Shown: piece by piece, positions 54,860 to 62,473 of the stretch
Position numbering within the stretch: position 1 is the stretch's first letter
Layout of the letters: each line of letters starts with the position of its first letter
NCBI GenBank assembly: GCA_013377075.1
Contig: JACABD010000004.1
Span: 1 to 64,000, forward strand
DNA: 64,000 nucleotides
Source of the DNA: Geobacteraceae bacterium
GTDB taxonomy: Bacteria > Desulfobacterota > Desulfuromonadia > Geobacterales > DSM-12255
Direction of reading: 5' to 3'
Notes under the pieces: model-generated
Seen by the model: only the letters and a program-made list of their open reading frames with translations
Database searches by the model: none
What the model was told of the DNA's origin: nothing
Made by a program: the position numbers and the translations under genes

Positions 54860-55321
54860 ATGAACGAAAACCAGAAACTCGTCGAAAAGTTCTATGCAGC
54901 CTTCCGGAAACTGGATGGCAAAGCCATGACCGAGTGTTACCACCCGGAGGCGCATTTTTCCGATGCCGTATTCATCGATCTCAACGGTGCTGAAATCGGC
55001 CGGATGTGGCGAATGCTCTGTGCCAAAGGAGCCGGTTTGCGTATCGAACTGTCCAACGTCCAGGCAACCGGAAGCGGTGTAACTGCCCACTGGGATGTCT
55101 ATTACAACTTCAGCGCAACCGGTCGGCCGGTTCATAACAGCATCGATGCCCGTTTTGAATTCAGGGACAGGCTGATCTATCGCCATCACGACGAGTTCAG
55201 CTTCTATCGCTGGGCACGGCAGGCACTGGGGCCGGTCGGCATGCTCCTCGGCTGGACGCCGCTCATCAGAAACAAGGTGCGCAGGACCGCCGCCAGTAAC
55301 CTGGCCGGATTCACCGGTTAG
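54860..55321 (+). CDS. NTF2/SnoaL-like fold protein
   Basis: 153 residues. The N-terminal helix LVEKFYAAFRKLDGKAMTECYHPEAHFSD followed by strands (VTAHWDVYYNFSATGRPVHN, ARFEFRDRLIYRHHDEFSF) is the cone-shaped NTF2-like fold used by SnoaL-type cyclases, ketosteroid isomerases and many ligand-binding proteins. The C-terminal 30 residues extend past the core. GGGAGGTTCAA precedes the ATG. It may bind or isomerise a small hydrophobic molecule; the substrate is unknown. Divergent from the flavoprotein gene. Confidence 0.85.
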   Translation: MNENQKLVEKFYAAFRKLDGKAMTECYHPEAHFSDAVFIDLNGAEIGRMWRMLCAKGAGLRIELSNVQATGSGVTAHWDVYYNFSATGRPVHNSIDARFEFRDRLIYRHHDEFSFYRWARQALGPVGMLLGWTPLIRNKVRRTAASNLAGFTG

Positions 55322-55515
55322 AGCGCCAAAGGAACACTGCTGCCGATTTTACAAGTATCGTGATTTAAAATATCTCTATAATTCCCGCCTACACTCACCT
55401 CCCAAGGCCAACCCACATTAATTTCTTCCAACTAGTTGAATTTCTTCATTTTTAGAGTTATTATCCCATTTCTGACTGTTTACATAACTATTTTATTACG
55501 GAAAAGGAGTTCAGG

Positions 55516-56961
55516 ATGAATCAGAACAAATCCGACCAGCACCTGAGAGTGTGGCAACATCAGGAGGAGCTGGCCGAAAAGATGCTGCCGAAAATCGGCC
55601 GTCTTTACCGGGACAACAATGTCGTTATCACCGTTTATGGCCGCTCGCTGGTACACAGCACCGTAATCGATATCCTCAAGGCGCACCGCTTTGCCAGACT
55701 GATCCTCGATGGCGAGTTGACCGTTGAGCAGACATATCCGCTATTGGAAGCAATCAGCAAGCTTAACCTCGCTCCGGCACGTATCGACCTCGGCAGGTTG
55801 ACTGCACTCTATGAGGCAAACGGCAACAACTCGTCCGTAGAGGAGTTCCTCAACAGTGAGCTGGCAGAGTTCCTCACCGGCCGCACCGCACTCCTTGCAG
55901 AACCCCGTGACATCGTCCTCTACGGTTTCGGTCGTATCGGCCGACTGTTGGCGCGAATCCTTGTTGAAAAGGCAGGAAGCGGCGAGAAGATGCGTCTCAG
56001 GGCTGCAGTTGTTCGTAAGGGGAGCTCTGATGACCTGATCAAGAGGGCAAGTCTGCTGCGCCGCGACTCGGTCCATGGCCATTTTGACGGTATCATCACC
56101 GTTGATGAAGAGGAAAACGCCATCATCGCCAACGGCAACATGATCCGGATCATCTACTCTGACGCTCCGGAAACCGTGGACTACGAGCAGTACGGCATCC
56201 ACAACGCCATCCTTATCGACAACACCGGCAAGTGGCGCGACCGTGACGGTCTCGGCAGACACCTCAAAGCAAAGGGGATTTCCAAGGTCATCCTCACCGC
56301 ACCTGGCAAAGGGGATATCCCCAACGTAGTGGCCGGGATCAACAACGAACTGATTACCGAGAGTGAGACTATCTTCTCGGCAGCAAGCTGTACCACCAAC
56401 GCCATCGTACCGGTCATGAAGGCGATCAACGACCGCTTCGGCATCGTTCATGGCCACATGGAGACCTGCCACTCCTACACCAACGACCAGAACCTGATCG
56501 ACAACTACCACAAGGCGTCGCGGCGCGGACGCAGCGCCCCTTTGAACATGGTCATCACCGAGACCGGAGCTGCCAAGGCCGTTGCCAAGGTCATTCCCGA
56601 CCTGGCAGGGAAGCTGACCGGCAACGCCATCCGCGTGCCGACCCCCAACGTCTCACTGGCAATCCTCAATCTTGAGCTGGCGCAAAAGGTCACGGTTGCC
56701 GACATCAACGGCTATCTGCGCGGTATCTCCCTCAACTCGCCGCTGCAGAACCAGATCGACTACACCAACTCGCCGGAGGTTGTTTCCAGTGACTTCGTCG
56801 GTTCACGCCATGCAGGCGTAGTTGATTCCCTGGCAACAATTGCCGAAGGGAACCGCTGCGTTCTCTATGTCTGGTACGACAACGAATTCGGTTACAGCTG
56901 CCAGGTAGTGAGGATGCTGCAAAAGATGGCCGGGCTTGAACTGCCGGTGATACCGGGCTGA
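55516..56961 (+). CDS. gap: Glyceraldehyde-3-phosphate dehydrogenase, long form
   Basis: 481 residues, about 140 longer than classical GAPDH because of an N-terminal helical extension. The NAD(P)-binding fold begins IVLYGFGRIGRLLARIL near residue 137, and the catalytic Cys292 lies in SAASCTTNAIVPVMK. The ending YDNEFGYSCQVVRML is canonical. This long class occurs in several proteobacteria beside or instead of the normal enzyme; cofactor preference and whether it works mainly in gluconeogenesis are open. AAAAGGAGTTCAGG precedes the ATG; an intrinsic terminator follows. Monocistronic. Confidence 0.95.
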   Translation: MNQNKSDQHLRVWQHQEELAEKMLPKIGRLYRDNNVVITVYGRSLVHSTVIDILKAHRFARLILDGELTVEQTYPLLEAISKLNLAPARIDLGRLTALYEANGNNSSVEEFLNSELAEFLTGRTALLAEPRDIVLYGFGRIGRLLARILVEKAGSGEKMRLRAAVVRKGSSDDLIKRASLLRRDSVHGHFDGIITVDEEENAIIANGNMIRIIYSDAPETVDYEQYGIHNAILIDNTGKWRDRDGLGRHLKAKGISKVILTAPGKGDIPNVVAGINNELITESETIFSAASCTTNAIVPVMKAINDRFGIVHGHMETCHSYTNDQNLIDNYHKASRRGRSAPLNMVITETGAAKAVAKVIPDLAGKLTGNAIRVPTPNVSLAILNLELAQKVTVADINGYLRGISLNSPLQNQIDYTNSPEVVSSDFVGSRHAGVVDSLATIAEGNRCVLYVWYDNEFGYSCQVVRMLQKMAGLELPVIPG

Positions 56962-56987
56962 CAGGTTGCTTCAGCATAAACAAGAAG

Positions 56988-57021
56988 AGCCCTTGAGATG
57001 ACTGTCTCAAGGGCTTTTTTG
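56988..57021 (+). terminator. Intrinsic terminator of gap
   Basis: Eleven-base stem AGCCCTTGAGA (56988-56998) with TCTCAAGGGCT (57005-57015), six-base loop, then TTTTTG. Confidence 0.92.
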
Positions 57022-57103
57022 TGCGATACGGCTGAGCAAACCGGTTCCCGGCACCATAGGACTGAAAAAGATGTGCTTTAAAAGTGCTGCTGAAGATCAG
57101 AGC

Positions 57104-58033
57104 TTAACCGATAGGGGATGTTTTCGGACATTGAGCGGCACACTCGGGGCATCCCCCGGGGCAAGGCTCGATATGAACCAGAATGATGCTATGGGGGAGA
57201 CGTATCCCGATATCTGCCATAATCTGGTGACTGAGTGAGTGCCCGTCCTCAACGGTCATCTGTTTCGGCACGACCAGATGCATGTCAATATGCCTGATAT
57301 GCCCTGATTTGCGGGTTCGCAGCTTGTGGTATTCGATGAAGCGACCGTTATAATTCATCATGACATCATGAATCTGCGCCTCTTCGTCATCGGGAAGTTT
57401 GACGTCGAGGATGTGGAAGAATGCCGATTTGGTAAGATCCCAGGCAGCCTTGATGATCATCAGCGCCACGGCAATGGCTATGAGCGGGTCAAGCAGGGTA
57501 ACTCCCGTGAGTTTGATGGCAATCAGACCGCCTAAAACACCGATCGAGGTGTAGACATCCGTTCTCAGGTGCAGCGCATCCGCCTCAAGGGCCACTGAAT
57601 CTGTCTCTACAGCAACATTAAGCAGATGTCTGGACACAAGGTAATTGATGATGGCCGAACAAGCCATGACAGCCGCACCCAGACCGAGTTTTTCAACTTC
57701 CACAACTCCAGTACGCAGCTTGTGTACCGCTTCCCAGATAATGTAAAAGGCAGCGCCAAAAATCAGTACGGCCTCGACTGTCCCGGCAACATTTTCGATC
57801 TTGCCATGGCCGAAGTGATGGTCGTCGTCAGCCGGCTTGCCGGATATCCGCACCGAGTACCAGGCAATCCCCGCAGCCACCAGATCTATGGCGGAGTGAA
57901 CAGCCTCAGACATTATAGATACGGAGCCGGACAGAAGCCCGACCACCAGCTTGGCTACCACCAGTATCGAATTTGAGCATACCGAAAGACGGGCTGCCCC
58001 CCGCTTTAACTTGTCATGTTCTGCTGAAATCAT
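57104..58033 (-). CDS. Cation diffusion facilitator (CDF) family metal transporter
   Basis: 309 residues from ATG 58033 with AAGGGAAACAG upstream; an in-frame start at 58084 is less likely. Six membrane helices with the metal site pattern S.AVHSAID in helix 2 and ALHLRTD in helix 5, the HFGHGKIEN loop between helices 2 and 3, and a cytoplasmic C-terminal domain (HDVMMNYNGRFIEYHKLRTRKSG). CDF proteins export Zn, Fe, Mn, Co or Ni in exchange for protons. The last 20 residues carry four cysteines (CPGGCPECAAQC), an unusual tail that may bind metal. The metal cannot be stated. Confidence 0.9.
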   Translation of the reverse strand: MISAEHDKLKRGAARLSVCSNSILVVAKLVVGLLSGSVSIMSEAVHSAIDLVAAGIAWYSVRISGKPADDDHHFGHGKIENVAGTVEAVLIFGAAFYIIWEAVHKLRTGVVEVEKLGLGAAVMACSAIINYLVSRHLLNVAVETDSVALEADALHLRTDVYTSIGVLGGLIAIKLTGVTLLDPLIAIAVALMIIKAAWDLTKSAFFHILDVKLPDDEEAQIHDVMMNYNGRFIEYHKLRTRKSGHIRHIDMHLVVPKQMTVEDGHSLSHQIMADIGIRLPHSIILVHIEPCPGGCPECAAQCPKTSPIG

Positions 58034-58195
58034 TCTGTTTCCCTTGAGCTGAAATCGGCCAGAGAGTAACACACATGGCGTCATAATGTCTATTCAAGCG
58101 TAAGTTCACGATGCAACAGGCAGGGTATTCATCGGCAGTGAAAGCGGTGTCATGAAAGCAGTGGAAACGGCCATGGCGGCTGGAACCATGGGCGA

Positions 58196-58711
58196 TTAAA
58201 GCACGTCGTTCGATGCTGCCAGAGTCACCCGTGTTGAGAGTGCATTCAGGGCAATCAAGTGAATCATTTCCGATACGGTTGTGCAGCAGTCAGCCAGAAC
58301 TGTCACCACATACTTTTCAGCCGATTTTGAAATGGCGGTGTGGGTCACGCAGTTCTGGGTCATCATGCCGCAGACCAGCAGCTCTGTCGTTCCAAGCCTG
58401 GCAAGAGTCTCCTCAAGTGTTGTTTTCAAAAAGCTGTCGGCATACTCCTTTACAACAACCGGCGCATCCGGCGCTGCCTCAAGAATACGGGGGTGCACAT
58501 CCGCTCCCGTTGTCCCCTCGTTGAAAAACGGCGCGATCCCCTTGCTGCTGTTGGCAATATGCTGAATGATGATGACCGGGATCTTCTTGCTGTTGGCCAT
58601 TTCAATGGCGCTCACACAGTTTTTTAGTGCCCCCTCGTCGTTCCAGAGCGGAAATCTGCCCTCCTGAAAATAGTCGTTTTGCAGGTCAATAACCAGTAGC
58701 GCCTTGCTCAT
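58196..58711 (-). CDS. Isochorismatase-family cysteine hydrolase
   Basis: 171 residues from ATG 58711 with AAGGAGACTAAT upstream; an ATG at 58750 would add 13 residues. The catalytic triad is complete: Asp9 in LVIDLQNDYF, Lys88 in VVKEYADSF and Cys121 in TQNCVTHTA. The family includes nicotinamidases, N-carbamoylsarcosine amidases and isochorismatases; the GMMTQNCV form is frequent in uncharacterised amidase-like members. Function beyond amide or ester hydrolysis of a small molecule is not clear. Same strand as the CDF gene, with 160 bases between them. Confidence 0.88.
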   Translation of the reverse strand: MSKALLVIDLQNDYFQEGRFPLWNDEGALKNCVSAIEMANSKKIPVIIIQHIANSSKGIAPFFNEGTTGADVHPRILEAAPDAPVVVKEYADSFLKTTLEETLARLGTTELLVCGMMTQNCVTHTAISKSAEKYVVTVLADCCTTVSEMIHLIALNALSTRVTLAASNDVL

Positions 58712-59172
58712 ATTAGTCTCCTTGTCAATGGTGATTGTCAGGCATCGCACAGCCGCACGCTGCGGTCAGATGCCTGTTGGACGATTTCAGTATCTAACAC
58801 TCTCTGCTTGACTGAAAGAGGCCTTTTTGAACCAGAGTTTGATGCTCTCCCAGAGGCTGCTGGAAACCACCGCTCTAACGCTCTAACGCTCTAACGCTCT
58901 ACCGCTCTACCGGTCGACCGGATCGCTGAGCAGGCCGGATTCGGCTCAGAAGTCTCTTTGAGGCATCACTTCGCAATGATAATGTGACAGACAGAAAGGC
59001 AATAATTCGCAAGTCAGCATTTTACCTTAAGTCTCTGGAATTCGACATGCTAATTATTAAAATGACTGATATAATAACAACGTTGGTGCACTATATTACT
59101 TGCACAAAACCCCTTTATCGGGTTTCTGGTTAATTCCACCTTAATCTACAATGTTTAAGATGGGAGGATATC
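58712..59172. other. Intergenic region holding a tandem repeat
   Basis: No gene is supported. Apart from the eight-base tandem repeat at 58871-58918, there is AT-rich DNA and a weak stem (AAACCC/GGGTTT, about 59107-59124) before the lipoprotein gene. Confidence 0.5.
58871..58918. repeat. Eight-base tandem repeat CGCTCTAA
   Basis: Three exact copies of CGCTCTAA, two of CGCTCTAC and one diverged CGGTCGAC lie head to tail in 48 bases. It is non-coding. Such short arrays change length by slippage and can affect transcription of nearby genes. Confidence 0.85.
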
Positions 59173-60252
59173 ATGCAACTACTATGCATGCTTCGCCATA
59201 TAAGCAGATACAGCATTATATTAGTCACCTTAACCACTATGCTAATATATGGTTGCGGTGGCAGCGGCTCTTCTCCTCCTCCTGCTCCAAATATCGAGTG
59301 GGCACAGGTCACTTCTATTTCAACCTCAACAACTACAGCGAGCTTACAAGGAACCTCATGGGTTTCCAATAGCTATTATGCCTCCCACTGTATCGGCTTG
59401 GCATGCTTTATTGATACCACACGAACGAATGATTATCCCGGCGTCGATGTTACCTATGTCAACCTGACAACAGGCGTAACCGGCCATGCAATAAGCTACT
59501 ATGGACCGGGAACAAACTGGGTGCACAAGTGGTCTGCAGATGTGCCTGTTGTTGGCGGCAGCAACACAATTCAAATTTCAGCCTATGACCCTGGTGGCAA
59601 AGGAGGCACTATGACATTTGAAGTTATACCGCCACCACCGTTAACCGTATTGTCAACCACACCTCTGTCGGGCGCTACAGGAGTGCTTTTAAATACGACT
59701 ATTGCCGCACAGTTAAGCGACACTATTCACACTGGTTCTTATTCCTTTCTAGTTAATGGCCCGACTGGAGCCGTTGCCGGCACCCGTACGGTCAATGAAT
59801 CGACCGTGACCTTCACGCCCGCCAGCCAGCTTTCCTATAATACAACCTATACAGTTACCATCCCAACCAGCCTGAGATCCCTTTCCGGCTCTTCGCTAAT
59901 GTCGGATTATACCTGGTCCTTTACAACTATGGCGTTCCCGGTGTTTGGCGTGCTCACAACCTACCCGTCATCGGGAGCGACAAATGTGCCCACGAATCAG
60001 ACTGTTTCAGCTATGTTCAATGGTGAAATTGACCCTGCATCAATTGCGCCTTCTTCATTTTTTGTGAGCGACCTATCAGGAGTTCGCTGGAGCTACTATT
60101 ACAATGTATACGGCTCAACAGTATCTGTTAATGGTTATAGCCCATTACAAGCGAATACCACGTATACAGCAACTCTCACCACTGCAATACGGGATAAAAG
60201 TGGTCATTCGCTCCCCTTCGACTATGTATGGACTTTTAAATCAGGCAATTGA
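59173..60252 (+). CDS. Lipoprotein with bacterial Ig-like domains
   Basis: 359 residues. The signal peptide ends in a lipobox (LIYGC, Cys28) followed by a Gly/Ser/Pro linker. Residues about 40-150 are a beta-rich domain of unknown type. Two Ig-like modules of the Big_5/SbsA class follow, each beginning TTPLSGATGV or TYPSSGATNV and ending YTWSFTT or YVWTFKS. GGGAGG lies upstream of the ATG. Likely an outer-membrane-anchored surface protein; the Ig modules may serve adhesion or spacing. A remnant toxin-antitoxin gene pair lies downstream. Confidence 0.85.
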   Translation: MQLLCMLRHISRYSIILVTLTTMLIYGCGGSGSSPPPAPNIEWAQVTSISTSTTTASLQGTSWVSNSYYASHCIGLACFIDTTRTNDYPGVDVTYVNLTTGVTGHAISYYGPGTNWVHKWSADVPVVGGSNTIQISAYDPGGKGGTMTFEVIPPPPLTVLSTTPLSGATGVLLNTTIAAQLSDTIHTGSYSFLVNGPTGAVAGTRTVNESTVTFTPASQLSYNTTYTVTIPTSLRSLSGSSLMSDYTWSFTTMAFPVFGVLTTYPSSGATNVPTNQTVSAMFNGEIDPASIAPSSFFVSDLSGVRWSYYYNVYGSTVSVNGYSPLQANTTYTATLTTAIRDKSGHSLPFDYVWTFKSGN

Positions 60253-60462
60253 ATCTCTATAAAACAGTATCGATTCCAACTAGGTATTCTCAATTAGAAT
60301 CCCGCATATCCAGAGGGGAATTCTGGGGAGAGCAGACCAACTAATTTTCTACCATCAAAATCAAACTTCCAGACGGAATACCCAATAAATTGTATCTGTA
60401 AATTGACAGGTTACAGCCTGAACTGTCCCTTTGATAAAAACTACCGCCATAAAAAGGTTTAA

Positions 60463-60612
60463 GGATTGTTTGAGACCAGCTCAAAGGCAGGAATTCAGGC
60501 GAGTCCTGCTGACCGGCTCCGCGTTCAGCTCACCCGGAATGATGATGCAATCACTCCACAGGATATGAATGCTCCCGAATGGCTAAAGCGGCGTAGAAAG
60601 GCAACCATATGA
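60463..60612 (+). pseudogene. HigB-type toxin remnant with adjoining HigA start
   Basis: This frame reads GLFETSSKAGIQASPADRLR, VQLTRNDDAITPQDMNAPEW, then KRRRKATI and a stop. The first part matches the RelE/ParE-superfamily HigB toxin (SKAGI..A.RL...L...A..P.DMN.P.W), but the RNase core that should follow is missing. The stop overlaps ATG 60609 (ATGA), which starts MKRTLTTPLSCR and then ends at 60647, inside the 3' end of the citrate synthase gene. This is what a higBA pair looks like after deletion of the middle and of the antitoxin. Not functional. Confidence 0.65.
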
Positions 60613-60635
60613 AACGAACCCTGACTACTCCCCTT

Positions 60636-61856
60636 TCATGCCGTTAATGCCTGAACAGCCAATCCAGCAATCTCATTTTTTGCAGGAATGGCTCCGGTAT
60701 ATTTCGCTCGTGGGCGGATCGGCTGATTTTCCGCATATTGTTCCATAATATGAGCCACCAATCCTGCCAGCCTGCCGAGGTAGAAGAGGAATGACCCTGA
60801 ACGCTCTGGCAATGACAACTCCTTCTCCATGACGACCAGCGCAAAGTCTACTGTCGGGTATGAAAGTCCCGGCAATTTTTCTAAAGCTTCAAAGGTCTGT
60901 GCCATGTAGCCCCTGGTATCCGGAATCCTTGACAGCAGAAAACGTGACCTCGGATCTTCATCATAGAGCTTGTGCCCGAAACCAGGGAGAGCCTCTCCCC
61001 GTTTCATGCGAGATTTAATAGCCTCATACAGACTCCCTTTCCCATATGCCTCATCAAACAGGCCCCGAATCCGTTCCGTGTTCCCGCCGTGCCTGCGTCC
61101 CCAAAAAGCATGTGTTGCCGCAGCTACCGCTGCATAAGGGGAACAGCCTGCCGAGGCGGTGCAGCGTGCGGTAAATGTTGAAATATTCAGTTCATGGTCA
61201 GCCACCAGGATTAATGCACTGTCAATCAATTGTGCCAAAGAGTGATCTAGCTGCCACACTTCTGTAAGCTGTTCTGCGATCCTGCGAGCAGACCATCTGC
61301 CGGTCAAAATGCGCAAGAAGCTGCTGATCATCATAACTCCGGCACTAATTGTAGACTCCCTGGAGAAACTGTATGTTCTTACATCCGCATGATTTAACTG
61401 TGCCAAAACATGCAGGAAGAGATCTACAGTAGAATTACCGCTCCTCTGTTTCAGGGCGTTGTCAGCGATTCTTTGCAGTGAAGAGTCTGGCACTGTCGGC
61501 TGCTTGTCCGATTTCCCCCAGAGTATGGTCAACACCTCCTCAAAACTCTGCTCTAGCGCCAAAACCGGTACGCAATGGCCACGATAATAAAAGGTTTCGG
61601 TGTCTATCATGGTGATTGCCGACTCCATAATAGGGACTCCCCAGGCTGTTGAGCCTTGCAAAGCTTTTGCAGGTGTTTTGTACAGACCACTGTTCGTGAC
61701 CATGCGATCAACATCAAGTGCATGATACTTGCAAGTTTTCGATTTGGGAGCTGTTGGTTCTGAGCGGATCAGTCCCCTGCTGACATACGAGTAAAGTGTA
61801 TTACGAGAAACCCCAAGCCGTTCACTGGCTTCATTGGCTGAATAATATCGAGTCAT
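60636..61856 (-). CDS. Citrate synthase-family enzyme with N-terminal helix-turn-helix domain
   Basis: 406 residues. Residues 1 to about 55 are a MerR/excisionase-type DNA-binding domain (YYSANEASERLGVSRNTLYSYVSRGLI). The remainder is a citrate synthase fold with all three catalytic residues: His221 in ADHELNISTF, His295 in PGFGHKLY and Asp337 in PTVDFALV, plus HGGN at 257-260 region. It could therefore still make citrate or a 2-methylcitrate-like product, or use the fold to sense acyl-CoA or oxaloacetate and regulate transcription. GAGAGGCGGAC precedes the ATG. It faces a VOC-family gene across a short region with two palindromes, the likely operator. Confidence 0.9.
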   Translation of the reverse strand: MTRYYSANEASERLGVSRNTLYSYVSRGLIRSEPTAPKSKTCKYHALDVDRMVTNSGLYKTPAKALQGSTAWGVPIMESAITMIDTETFYYRGHCVPVLALEQSFEEVLTILWGKSDKQPTVPDSSLQRIADNALKQRSGNSTVDLFLHVLAQLNHADVRTYSFSRESTISAGVMMISSFLRILTGRWSARRIAEQLTEVWQLDHSLAQLIDSALILVADHELNISTFTARCTASAGCSPYAAVAAATHAFWGRRHGGNTERIRGLFDEAYGKGSLYEAIKSRMKRGEALPGFGHKLYDEDPRSRFLLSRIPDTRGYMAQTFEALEKLPGLSYPTVDFALVVMEKELSLPERSGSFLFYLGRLAGLVAHIMEQYAENQPIRPRAKYTGAIPAKNEIAGLAVQALTA

Positions 61857-61872
61857 GTCCGCCTCTCTTATG

Positions 61873-61904
61873 TTGATTTCGCAATCAAGATTGACATCAT
61901 GTCA
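61873..61904. promoter_or_regulatory. Two palindromes between the HTH-citrate synthase and VOC genes
   Basis: TTGATT(TCGC)AATCAA at 61873-61888 and TGACAT(C)ATGTCA at 61892-61904 are perfect inverted repeats in a 92-base divergent spacer. They are well placed to be operators for the DNA-binding domain encoded at the left; this is inference from position and symmetry. Confidence 0.55.
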
Positions 61905-61918
61905 GCTATTTTAGATGA

Positions 61919-62326
<408 letters not shown>

Positions 62327-62433
62327 TCGTCAAGGTCAGCGGCTGTTATGGGGTAATGACTGAAGAGAGTATCCCTGAAGCGGACAGGGCTATTGTTGCT
62401 GCAAAGCAAAAGGCCATTACAGAGAAAGGATGA

Positions 62434-62471
62434 TTTCAAGGGCCATGGAGAGTAGACCATGGCCCTTGAAA
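62434..62471. terminator. Perfect 15-bp hairpin between convergent genes
   Basis: TTTCAAGGGCCATGG (62434-62448) and CCATGGCCCTTGAAA (62457-62471) pair perfectly around an eight-base loop. It lies between the VOC gene and the convergent CoA-disulfide reductase gene and can end both transcripts, though no long T run is present. Confidence 0.75.
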
Positions 62472-62473
62472 CG

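Noticed and set aside
55741-56511. 256-codon minus-strand frame inside gap
   Set aside because: Antisense shadow of a well-conserved GAPDH gene.
62356-62433. 25-codon ORF between the VOC gene and the hairpin
   Set aside because: Too short, weak start signal and no similarity noted; could be the 3' scar of a lost gene but unsupported.
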